NCBI GenBank assembly: GCA_050084515.1
Contig: CM114273.1
Location: 10,602,001 to 10,666,000 of the forward strand
Length of the DNA stretch: 64,000 nucleotides
DNA from: Blasia pusilla
Lineage: Eukaryota; Marchantiophyta; Marchantiopsida; Blasiales
Reading direction: 5' to 3'
This document shows positions 51,726 to 61,415 of this stretch, piece by piece; position 1 is the stretch's first letter, and each line of letters begins with the position of its first letter. The position numbers were made by a program, and so were the translations under genes. Under the pieces are notes generated by a model. The model was given only the letters and a program-made list of their open reading frames with translations, searched no databases and was not told the origin of the DNA.

Positions 51726-51779
51726 TGGCAGTCAGGTGATGGATGCCTTAGCTCATTACCCATTCGATTCACAGATGTA

Positions 51780-52110
51780 ATGATCGAGCGACGGCCAGGA
51801 GAGGTGGCAACCTTAGCAACAATTAGAAGTGCCATCACTTGGCCTAGTGATTTGATTGAGGGACATGTCCATGCAGAGGATATTCCCGTTCTTGACATTT
51901 CTATGGAGAGGAGTGTTATGGTAACCGCATCATTCCATGGAAGAGAGGTACCGTTGTGGGGCTCGACCGAGGAGCTTCGACGATTGGCAGATAAGCACGT
52001 GCAGACCGTGTGGAGCGAGGCGTTTGCACTGGAGCGTGACGGGCCTGAGGAACCCGAGGTAGTAGGGAGTGCTACAATGACACCCTTGGATACCACACCC
52101 ATTGTGTGGT
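51780..52110 (+). pseudogene. Unknown domain between protease and methyltransferase
   Basis: About 110 open residues, fused in frame to the methyltransferase. It has VLDISMERSVMVTASFHGR and EELRRLADKHVQTVWSEAFA. I do not recognise it. It could be a linker, or a regulatory or dimerisation part of the methyltransferase module. Confidence 0.5.
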
Positions 52111-53085
52111 GTATCTTGGAGGAGGGTATTCGAGTGTTAGATCTCTTTGGAGGGATTAGCATCGGGTTAGCTGGTGTTTTGCAAGTAGGAGTGCGAGTGC
52201 AGCAGTACCTGTATGTGGAGAGTGATGATGTTACGAGGCGCGTCTCACTACGACATGTGGCGCAGTTACGCCTATGTTTTCCTGACTTATTTTCTGCGTC
52301 CTCCGTATAGGGATACCAAAGTTCCATACTGAGGGATATTTTGTTGCTGGGGGTGCAGGACTTAGAGGAGGTAGGGACCATTGATTTGGTCATTGTCGGT
52401 TGGCCATATCAGGGCGAATCGAGTGTTGGACGAGACAGCGGGTTGGATGACACTCGGTCCAGTTTGTTTTGGGAGATGTTGAGGGTCTTACGGTAGTTGC
52501 AGGAGCACCAGTCTCATTCTCCAGCCTACATTCTGGAGAATGTGCCGATCTTAGGAGACTCCTGGTCATGGGTGGTGACAAGTGCTCATCAGGTGCGTGC
52601 CTGGATCTGCCTAGCAGTGTTCTTGGATACGGAGAGTGTAGGTTCTAGAGCCCATCTCCCGCGTCTATGGTGGACCACTTGGTGCCCCATGCGGTATTAT
52701 GGAGGGTGTATGCAAGAGTGGAGCGCCCCTCCCATTTGTTAGTGGATTCCATTCTGGATCCAGGTCATCGATCACAGGCAGTGAGGCATGATGATTGACC
52801 ACCGTTGACTGTGGTCAACATGGTAGGCAGGCCGCGGGAAGCCTTGCCCATGTTTGTGATTTTTCCCACTTCCTATGCATACAAGGAGGCCGGTCCTTGC
52901 TTGGTTTGGGATGACCAAGTTCAGCAGTTGGTGGAGCCCAACGCCGACGAGAGAGAGCAAGCGATAGGATTTCCCACAAGAGTGACAGCAGTATTTTCAA
53001 TGACAAAGGCATCACAATGCCATGTCTTGGGTCAGGCGATGGACATGAACTGCTTGACATGGATCCTCAACTTGGGAGTGGTTGA
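52110..53085 (+). pseudogene. Retrotransposon-encoded cytosine-5 DNA methyltransferase domain
   Basis: Motif I RVLDLFGGISIGLAG (52131-52175) is the S-adenosylmethionine-binding loop, followed by YVESDDVTRRVSLRHV (motif II area). Motif IV reads DLVIVGWPYQGESS (about 52383-52424). The catalytic Cys of P-C-Q is Tyr (52407-52409). DDTRSSLFWEMLRVL and motif VI YILENVP (52536-52547) follow, then a target-recognition-like part with SVGSRAHLPRLWW. After a frameshift near 52740, REALPMFV, DEREQAIGFPTRVTA and HVLGQAMDMN (motifs IX-X) complete the fold. Spelling of motifs I and IX is closer to DNMT3/DRM-type enzymes than to bacterial ones. It would transfer methyl groups to cytosine in DNA. This copy is inactive: catalytic Cys lost, stops at 52308 and near 52495, one frameshift. 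Confidence 0.85.
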
Positions 53086-53409
53086 GCAGCGCCGTATGAG
53101 ATCGTGATTGATCACAGCGGTTGTGTTGGTGAGCCCCATGCCTACGGAGACGGTGGAGGCAGTGGCTGGGGGCGAGACTCGAGGAGATCTACACACCAGG
53201 GGAGATCGGGAGAGACACCCTTGGACTTCTTGGGATGTTTTGTAGGTACGCCAGGAGATGATAGCCACAGCATCGAGCGTAGTTCCGGGTACTGCACGTG
53301 GAGGAGATCAGATTTTGCAGTTGGCTATAGGAGAGCGGCCAAGTGTTGTTGTTCAAGACAGGGTTGCACCATAGGAACCACCGATACCCGCGCCGGAGAG
53401 TCCTACCAT

Positions 53410-54300
53410 AGTCACGATGGAGACTTGGGAGCCAAATATGGGCCCTAAGTTGACAAGAGGAGAGCGGCGTCGGATACATCAGTTCCTCAGGAGTTATAGG
53501 AGCTGCTTTGCGTTTAGCATGGAGGATTTGGGTACGCTGAAGGGACCGGGGATCCGCATTGAGTTGTCGAGTGATACGCCGATCTTCCGATGACGCTACA
53601 AGTGCACTGATATGGAGAGGGATCTGATTCAGAGTAGGAGCCAGGACTTGGTCGGAGCAGGACTAGTGGAGATGTCGCATGGGAAGTATGCATGTGCCTC
53701 TGTCATGCCCGCCAAGAAGGATGTGCACGGCAACTGGACGGATAGGCGGATGTGTGGGGATTACCGACCTATCAATCGGCAGACGAAGTCCGATAGGTAT
53801 GCCATGCCCACCCCTGAGGAGATCTTTGATGCAATTGGTCACGCAAAGGTCTTCAGTTCATTGAATTTGCGACCCGGATACTATCAACTGCTTATCAGAT
53901 TGGAGGACAAACAGAAGACGGCATTTTGGGGCATCGATCCTCACGGGAAGGATTGTTTGTACCAGTGGCGGTTCATACCATTCGGGTTAAGGAACGCCTC
54001 GGTTGAGTTTCAGAGGGTCATGGATAGGATCTTGGCTGGTCTGGATTTTGCTATGTGTTATAGTGATCACATCGTACTCTTTAGCGCCACAGTTGAGCAT
54101 GAGCGACATCTAGAGGAGATGTTTCGACGATTGCAATTACATGGGCTCAAGCTACATCCAGGCAAGTGCAAGTTCTTCTACGACCAGATTGAGTACTTGG
54201 GTCATACGATATACCCAAAAGGCCTTGATGTTCAGCAAATGAAGGTAGAGGCTATCTCTCGCATTCCACGCCCTATAGATGTGAGCCGTTTCGCGTATTC
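53410..54300 (+). pseudogene. Gypsy reverse transcriptase
   Basis: The connection HQFLRSYRSCFAFSMEDL and IELSSDTPIFR leads to the fingers. CGDYRPINRQTKSDRYAMP, FSSLNLRPGYYQLLI (motif A; the catalytic Asp of the usual L-D-L reads N, changed) and FIPFGLRNASVEFQRVMDRI are clear. The catalytic box is CYSDHIVLF at 54059-54070, where YxDD reads Y-S-D-H. YLGHTIYPKGLDV closes the thumb. A TGA falls near 53592. The two altered catalytic acids show that the copy is dead. Confidence 0.85.
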
Positions 54301-54870
54301 ATGGGATTGGCGAACTTCTATCGGCGGTACGTCAAGGGATTCAGTTCGATTGCAAAGACGCTAACCTTACTGACCAAGGTGGATCACGAGTGGCATTGGG
54401 GGGATGAGCAGGAGCGAGCATTTCAGTTGCTCAAGGATAGGTTGACGTCCGCACCCATCTTGAGAAGACCGATCATGGGGCGTCCTTTCCAGTTGTACAG
54501 AGATTGGAGCCTTTTGGGGCTTGGAGCGGTGCTCACCTAGCATGATGATGAGGGTAGAGAGTTTGTGGTGGCTTCCGCTAGCCACTCGAACAACACTGCA
54601 GAAGCGAAGTACAACTCATATGAGGGTGAGTGCTTGGCTACAGTGTGGACTGTCGCGCATTTCAGGTGTTACTTATTCGGCAATCCCTTTACCATCATCA
54701 CTGATCATCAACTACTGAAGTGGTTGATGGAGTCCAAGAAGCTTACAGGGAAGCTTGCGAGATGGGCTCTGTTGTTGCGGGAGTATGATTTTCAGGTGGT
54801 ACATAGACCTGGGATGCTCAACCAAGATGCAGATGGGTTGAGTCGTGACCCATGCCCAAGTCAGCAAGAT
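54301..54870 (+). pseudogene. Gypsy RNase H
   Basis: MGLANFYRRYVKGFSSIAK and WGDEQERAFQLLKDRL are the usual link from reverse transcriptase. PFQLYRDWSLLGLGAVL is the first RNase H strand (D-A-S reads D-W-S), followed by TAG at 54538-54540. Then YEGECLATVWTVAHFRCYL, ITDHQLLKWLM, LLREYDFQVVHRPG and NQDADGLSR appear in order. A frame change separates the two parts. Confidence 0.85.
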
Positions 54871-55135
54871 GCGATTGGAGCTCGATGGCATGGAGAGAGT
54901 GATGAGGAGTCAGTGCGAGGATGGCACTCGTCAGCCTATTTAGGCATGTTGGCTATGGAGAGCCAGAGTGTGGAGACTTCGATGGCGAGGTCTAGTGGAG
55001 AGTCCTTGGATCCCGAGGCCAGTGAGGAGACAACAGATGGCCGAGATATTCATGATGATGGAGTAGTCTCGGAATACCTTCGTACTGGCAACGTTGTGAG
55101 CACCGTTGGTGCTAGAGAGCGGGATGGGATCCTAT

Positions 55136-56050
55136 AGCGGGCCAGACAATTCTGTTGGAAGGGGACACATGTTTTGAGGGTTTGGGAGAATGGTAGAGTA
55201 CGCATAGTGCTGCATCCTTCGCAGAGAGCACGACTAGTGCAGCATGCCCACGAGGAGTTGGGTCACTTTGGGGTGAAGCAAACGAACAGCTTGCTCCAAA
55301 TTCAGTATTGGTGGCGAGGCATGTAGACTGACGTTCTGCAGTTTGTTGCCAAGTGCATGGTGTGTGATCGGGTCCGAGCATCGTTCAATGCTCCGACTCC
55401 ACAGTTGCATCCATTACCGATCATGGGCTTAGGATATAGATGGAGTTTGGATTTTGCAAGACCTTTGCCTTTGACGGTGTGTCACAGTCGTTACGTGTTG
55501 GTGATGGTTGAGCATTTCTCGAAGTGATCGAGTTGGTTGCATTTCGTGACAAAGCGAGTGAGGGAGTAGCTTATGCCTTCCTTGATAGAGTGTTGAGTCA
55601 TTATGGCACACCGGTTGAGGTGTTGATAGACCAGGGTACCGAGTTTCACGGTGAGTTCCAGGCCTTGTGTGATCAGGCGTTGATCGACCATCGCACGATT
55701 TCGCGAGATCATCCCCAGGCGGATGGATTAGCGGAGAGAGTTGTGCAGACAATGAAGAGGGGTTTACGCAAGTATGGCTTGCGGAGAGGTCACCTAGGAG
55801 ATTGGGACCTCCAGTTTCCATGGTTGGCAATGGGATACATATTTAGCAGGCAGGCATCCTTAGCGTCTTTTTCACCGTACTTGCTACTTTATGTCCGAGA
55901 GCCAGATTTACTTGCGGCCATTCGTCGAGATGTTGGTGAGATGCTGGACCTCGATGATCCAGATGTATGGATGCGAGCATGTTCTCAGAGGGCTGAGTTA
56001 TTTCGGAGAGTGATGCCCATGGCGTTTGAGAAGATGGCGATTGCGTAGCA
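55136..56050 (+). pseudogene. Gypsy integrase
   Basis: Zinc finger HAHEELGHFG..CMVCD (55240-55370), with a TAG inside. The core has SLDFARPLPL (first Asp, near 55450), a frameshift near 55525, then LIDQGTEFHGEF (second Asp) and DGLAERVVQTMKRGL (Glu, near 55730). PYLLLYVREPDLL and LFRRVMPMAFEKMAIA lead to the C-terminal region. The DDE triad positions are recognisable, but the frame is broken. Confidence 0.85.
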
Positions 56051-56060
56051 TCGGGATACG

Positions 56061-56335
56061 TTGAGGTATGCGACTATTCGGGATGGTGGTTATCAACCAA
56101 CTATCCGGATGTTTCATCAGGGAGATTATGTCTACTTGCAGCAGATGGCACCGACGACGTTGGATGTGACTACAAGGCGCACTATCCTGAGAGTGTGTGA
56201 CGTTTTGCCATCGGGTATTCACTTGATGGAGGGACGCGATGGTATGGTATGGAAGGACCATGTGCGTAATTGTGCGCGATGTCATCTTCCTAACATTGAT
56301 GATACAGTAGATCCGAGCTCAGCAGTAGTTCCTAC
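56061..56335 (+). pseudogene. Integrase C-terminal GPY/F-like segment
   Basis: FHQGDYVYLQQ is followed by RRTILRVCDVLPSGIHLME and WKDHVRNCARCHLP. This corresponds to the small barrel after the integrase core of gypsy elements, where a chromodomain often follows. Here it is followed by the PHD-like finger instead. Confidence 0.65.
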
Positions 56336-56486
56336 ATGCTTGCTTTCTATGTTGTGTGGTTCTACTCGTGGTGTGGCCACGATGCTAGTCTGTGATGGAT
56401 GTTCAAGAGGTTGGCATATGGCATGTCTGATGTCACTTCTCACTAGGGTTCCTCGAGGACGATGGATGTATCCCAAATATACATAG
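56336..56486 (+). pseudogene. PHD-finger-like module at the gypsy polyprotein C-terminus
   Basis: In the same frame as the preceding segment the sequence reads ATMLVCDGCSRGWHMACLM and LLTRVPRGRWMYPKYT. PHD fingers are Cys4-His-Cys3 modules whose centre is typically L-x-C-D-x-C-x4-H-x2-C, ending W-x-C-P-x-C. The centre is intact; the last pair reads Y..Y, each one G-to-A change from Cys. An upstream CLLSMLCG could hold the first zinc pair, with altered spacing. PHD fingers bind histone H3 tails, often unmethylated K4. In this element it may guide integration or the methyltransferase, which is inference. Confidence 0.7.
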
Positions 56487-56669
56487 AGGAGATACTAGGT
56501 AGGTTTCAATTTTGACTTTTTTTGTGACATGGATGACAAGAAGGCGACTAACTATGGGGCCACATGAGCACCCGGCCTTTATGCTCTTAGCGTCCTAGAG
56601 ATGTATGTCGTGGTAGGTAGGGATATATGGCTATCTGGAGTTAGAGGGACCTAACCACCAACTAGGGGG

Positions 56670-56801
56670 CGATTAGAGATATTTTGGTACTTCTCGCCTT
56701 TGTGTATGGATGCCCTGAGTTAGCATGGGGTCGTGTGTGTTTGTGTGTGTGTTCGATGACAGCGATATATGTTGTGTAGGGATGTGTATGCGCACGACAA
56801 C
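56670..56801 (+). repeat. Left copy of a ~115-130 bp repeat flanking the gypsy 3' LTR
   Basis: Starts near gatattttggtacttct and ends cgcacgacaac directly before TGTCACGAC. A homologous copy follows the LTR at 57327-57436. A purine-rich actagggggcg just to its left (about 56660-56670) looks like a polypurine tract, so this unit may in fact be the beginning of the full LTR. Confidence 0.65.
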
Positions 56802-57326
56802 TGTCACGACTTTTAGGATAGATCGGTGGGATCTAGCAGAGCATCTGCACAAGTAGTGGAGGACAGGCCCACGAGGTTGAGGATGACCTGTTGAGGCCCT
56901 GAGAAATATGAGAGAGCAGGTTTTCCCTTTGTTTTGGCTCATTTGGAGCCATATAGAGAAACTTACTATTTCGCGTAAGTTTCCATATTAGAGATAGTTG
57001 ACTTTCCACTTTGGGAAGTGGCCCTTGATCCGCTACAGTAGGTCAAGAGCCAGGGAGATGACCTGTGAGCATAGGTTACCGTTGAGAGGGCTTGGGAGAG
57101 GGAAGGGGATATACCTCCAAGAGAGAGAGCTTGAGAGCTCATTCTCTCTTTGTTGAACCTCTTGGCATGAGGCGGCAGAGCTTTGGTCTTGCTTGCCTTG
57201 TGTGTGTAACTCAAGCCTCTCATTAGGAGAGTGGATTTTGTTTGACATTGCAATTGGGAGAGACATGTGAGAGTGCACACATGTGAGAACTATGGTGTTG
57301 TGAGAGAGATTGGATCTTATTTTATT
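56802..57326 (+). repeat. Gypsy 3' LTR
   Basis: About 525 bp, TGTCACGACTTTT to CTTATTTTATT, matching 47167-47681 with scattered substitutions. Its right end lacks CA, and the repeat described separately follows at once. Confidence 0.8.
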
Positions 57327-57436
57327 GGAAATATTTTGGTACTTCTTGCCTCTGTATATGGATGTCATAAGTTAGCATGGGATCGTGTGTGTGTCCGATG
57401 ACAACGATGTACGTTGTGTAGCGATTTATATACGCA
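57327..57436 (+). repeat. Right copy of the repeat flanking the gypsy 3' LTR
   Basis: aatattttggtacttcttgcc..gttagcatgggatcgtgtgtg..cgcacgataat matches 56670-56801 but has a shorter GT run. Similarity stops exactly where the left copy meets the LTR. Confidence 0.65.
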
Positions 57437-60228
57437 CGATAATACTAATGTATTCATCTTCTTCCCTGGTAGTCTCCTTCTCCCCACAACATTCAATTGA
57501 AATCAAATTTTGTACTATGATAATGTAATTTATCTAATCAACCCATAAATTTGTATTGTGAACATATTCTTATTATATTTTAAATTTTTTATTGCCATGG
57601 GATTAATATAATATGTATATTGAACTCTGTATCGCTCAACTATTATATTCTCTCCCCATGTCTCTCTCTCCCCAAGGCAAACATATCTCTCATGCCTACG
57701 TGTCATGTCTCCCTATGCACGGTCACAACATTGGTTTATGTCCCTTTGTGTCTCTTAAGACTTCTGTTAATGCCCTTACATCGTAGTACACTTTCTTTAT
57801 ATTGCGGATCCTTCTTCTAGTCATATTTAAATTTTGTATTATTATTATTTTTAATAATACCCACCCGCACTAGTTCTAAATTATTAAAAAATCATTTTCG
57901 AATGCAGACACGGGCGGGCATGTTAACTAGAGATTATGATAATGCGACCAAGAATACTTAGTCTCATGGTGTACGCCGCACGCTTTGGTGCCTGTTCCGT
58001 ATGCCCTAGCACCAACGCATCCGCGACTACATCCTCTCCGTTCGTTCGCTAGCTCGGCTCGGCTCGGCTCGGCTCGGCACCCTCCCTGATCGATTGATTC
58101 GATGATACTCAACAGTCAATGACGTCCCGAAGCTGTGGCCCCGGCCAGCTGGGCAGGTGAATGGTCTGTTGCCTAGCGACGTGACTGGAGAAAGCCGCAT
58201 TTCCGTCGCTCACGTGACTTTCTTCCCTTGCCTTGGGATGCCCGCGACCCCACTTGCGTCGCACTCGGAGTCGGGACTCCGGACCTATCCATGTCCCCGG
58301 CTGCCCCCCACCAGTTACCAGTAACCATTCCAGAGCCCGGGAAGTGGTACGTAAATTCAAGGCGACAATACGTCACGTCCGTTCGACTCTCAGGCCAGTG
58401 CGTGGCAGGGGTAGGATGCATAGACAAATGATCAGCCGGAGACGAACCCAGGACAAGGACGACGGCGTATGCTCGTACGATCTGAGGCCGGCCGCTAATA
58501 TCCGGATTGAGGAAACTTACCGCGCCATGGTCACTGACACGCCTTTCGCCGGCACTACAGATTCTAAGGAATCGTTGTTTGGCGGGACCTCCTACCAGGC
58601 CAAGTGTTGTGATAACACTCGGTAATGCTAGGGTAATTAACTGGGTGGTACTTTGTCAGGTGTCTTGGATCCGCGCCCCAAGACGCGGCTAAACCCTTAC
58701 GTTGAAGTCAGGCTCCCATATAACCCCCGGGGGCCCGGTGTTTAATAAAGTGGGGAATTTTTCTTAAGTTTTATCTGTTTGATTCGAAATGTTTCGTATT
58801 TTCAGTCGTCTTCGAATTTTTGAATCTTTATTTATAACAAATGATGATTCGAGAATGGAAAATTGAAATTTCAACTGCACAACTCAACACAAAAACTCGA
58901 TTCTAGAACCCTTGACGTTGGTTGAAGTCACCCAACACGTTCCCAATTACTGGGATATGGAGGTCACTTGCACTTGTTATGTGACAATGTCCCCATGTGT
59001 AAGCTTCTTCTAGTAATGGTTGCCGATTTTGTCTAATTTGAAGGTAGTGTTTGGCATGTTCACATTCATTCCTTATGTTTATGCTTTGCATAGGCATATA
59101 ACATATGTTATTTTAAAAGAAATTTTTTTGTCATTGACAACTAAGAACTAGTGTGGCAGCCTCATATGGATCTGGTTTGTGAACTATAGTGCAAACTATA
59201 GCACTATAGTCCTTTTTGTTATAGCAACAATTGTAGTGGAAACACTTTCTTAATCCACCGTGGAGCATAGGGCAAGTGCATCAACACTATATCATTCAAT
59301 GATTTCATTGTTGTATACAACACTGTTATCTTTTAAAGTGATTTGAAAGAGTAATTAGTGCATTGGGTTGAAGTTCCATGTTAGCATAATCAATACTTAT
59401 AAATGAATTTTGCAAAGTCACTAATGGCATCTACTCATACTTTTTTTTGGGTAATATCGTTGAGGCAAAGGCTACTACTAGAATGCATGTATTAGAAGCA
59501 CACATAACAAAATTAGAGTAAAATATGACTGGTTACATTGCATTGGATCAACACTTCAACCATTTGTTGCTCACATTTAATCCTACTCGAAATGTTAAAT
59601 TTCTTGCTCAAAACGTCAATATTAAGAATTGTAGATTTTATGACTAAGAATGTTGATCCTGCTTGAAGTCCTAAGGTTGTTCGACAAAAGCATTTGTATG
59701 AAGAAAGAAAGCAATAAGAAAGTGTGTGACCAAATATCATATGGTAATGCTTTACTTATACTCTCCCCACATGCATGGAAATGTTAACAAAACAACCACT
59801 CATATATATTCTCCTTGTCTTGATCTTTACGTGGTATGTACCAAGTCAAGAGTCTACATTGTACAAAAACCATCTTTGGAGCTGTCTAATTGAGAACTCA
59901 TCAAGCAAGTACTACAAGCTTCCTTAAATGTGGAAGCAATGGAATAGCATTACTCATCACCCATGCCTAATTGTTGCTTAAAGCTATCTATAGTTGGAGA
60001 CATCTCCAAGCCGAGCCAAGGATGATTATCTAGAACTAAGATTATACTTTTTGTTGCTCTACACAATGAGTGAACCCTATATGTGATCATGTTCACCCTA
60101 TCGTACATGATCATAAAACTCTTTTGTGTTAGCTCTAGGTCAAGTCTCCATTTTTTCCTCAAATGTTGTATATCCCTTGAAGTGTCCGAGTGATGAGAGG
60201 ATTCGAACGTTGAGGATGAGATGCAATT
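57437..60228. other. Intergenic region with a GC-rich island, no gene recognised
   Basis: 57960-58740 is clearly richer in G and C than its surroundings and contains a (CTCGG)n microsatellite at 58053-58078. Frames on both strands there (for example 58233-58625 + and 58109-58427 -) have no motif I recognise. AATAAAG at about 58744 could be a poly(A) signal for a + strand transcript. The remainder is AT-rich and featureless. Confidence 0.4.
58053..58078. repeat. (CTCGG)n microsatellite
   Basis: Five tandem copies of CTCGG plus a partial one, inside the GC-rich island. Confidence 0.85.
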
Positions 60229-60565
60229 CAAGGCTGCATGTGGATAAAGTCCGTGCTTGAGGATATGTCTATGTCCGTGGACTTATGTGTGTCCTATGGA
60301 AGGACTAGTCCATATGGGCCCCACCTTTCCCTTCTTTCTCCTTCCCCTTAATTGCATTCGAGTTCCATACTCCCCCGTTTCTTCCTCCCTCCACCTCCAC
60401 CCCCTCCTCCCTCATTGCTCCACTCATCCTTGCCTTGCCTTCCATCATGGACTATAAGTGTGGATCCCACCTCTTGGAAGTTGGAACCCATGTCCGTGGA
60501 TACGTCCGAACTTGTCCATCCATGTCCGTCCTAAGGAAGGACTTGTCCATTTTTTTGCAACTATG
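60229..60565 (+). mobile_element. Complete hAT-type miniature element (337 bp)
   Basis: Starts CAAGGCTGCA and ends TGCAACTATG, so the ends are imperfect inverted repeats with CA..TG termini. A perfect 8-bp target duplication ATGCAATT is present at 60221-60228 and 60566-60573, the size typical of hAT transposons. The inside has no coding capacity; it carries gtccgtgg/ccatggac-type motifs near both ends and a pyrimidine-rich middle. Related copies are at 37270-37437 with 42304-42470, about 42780-42849, and 44750-44899. Confidence 0.8.
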
Positions 60566-61370
60566 ATGCAATTTTTGCTTCTACATTAGTGTGTGACTAT
60601 GAACCTTGGACTAAGCCATCTTCTACCTCCTGCCATTTCAAAATGCACATATTAGGAATCAGACGACATTCATAGGATACGCATGTGAAAACGAGGAAGT
60701 GCGATAACCAAAGCAAGAAGAGTGAATATTGAAGATAGAAATACTTGGTGGGGATGTGGCTTCATCTAAAATGCAATGTTAAGGAAAACACGCTAAGAAA
60801 TATCAACTAAAAATCAAAGCAAGCTTCCGCTGTGTGGTCGTTGCTATCTTCGTGAAGTGTGGAGGTGAGGAGAAATATTGCCCATTGGCTTTGTAATGCA
60901 TGTAACTAGGGTACAAAGACTCACTTCTAGAACTGCAATGCAATCAAATGAATCAAACTTGCCACCAAAAAGATCCTAGTTGTGGCAAACTACTTAGTCC
61001 AAAGCTAGTTGTACTAAATATATAGGTGTCATTCCAAAGTATACAATAAATATGAAAGAGAATTAGTGATGGGAAAGATTGGAATTTTCTAAAATTTTAA
61101 CTATGAGGAGTAAAGCATATTTGGACTTGAGTCAAGACTCAAGATAGAACAAAGACGTGGAATGGATTATGAGGATAGGACGAAGAGGTCAAAGAAGATG
61201 AAGACACGTCCTAGAGGAATGATGAAGTAAGCTAACTGCAATCTTTAGGAATATACAAAAGTGAAGAAAGAAGTGAAGAAGAAACATTCAATCTTTGTAA
61301 CGAAGATTCCCTGAAGAAGAACAACATATTGCAAAGAGCTATTTTAGGCGAAGACTATGAGTATTTTGTA

Positions 61371-61415
61371 ACTAATAAAGATCGAAGACTTCTATAGTCT
61401 TCGATCTTCATTAGT
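61371..61415. repeat. Hairpin, 19-bp stem
   Basis: actaataaagatcgaagac and its complement with one mismatch, separated by 7 bases. It could be a stem of a small miniature element or a transcription-related hairpin; nothing distinguishes these. Confidence 0.7.

Larger units (their letters stand above)
47167..57326 (+). mobile_element. Ty3/gypsy element carrying a DNA methyltransferase and a PHD-like finger
   Basis: About 10.2 kb between two related repeats that start TGTCACGA (47167 and 56802). Order: 5' LTR, long leader, gag with two zinc knuckles, aspartic protease, unknown domain, cytosine-5 methyltransferase, reverse transcriptase, RNase H, integrase, GPY/F-like segment, PHD-like finger, 3' LTR. 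Reverse transcriptase before integrase defines Ty3/gypsy. The LTRs differ at roughly one base in ten by eye and the coding region has many stops, so this is an old dead copy. No clear target duplication or primer site was found. The right end is complicated by a repeated flank (56670-56801 and 57327-57436). Confidence 0.85.

Noticed and set aside
52110-53085. Methyltransferase as a separate host gene or bacterial contaminant
   Set aside because: It is on the same strand and in the same element-wide order between protease and reverse transcriptase, with matching decay, and the first part is fused in frame to the segment after the protease.
47162-57331. Target-site duplication for the gypsy element
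   Set aside because: cacag on the left and ggaaa on the right do not match, and the right end is rearranged.
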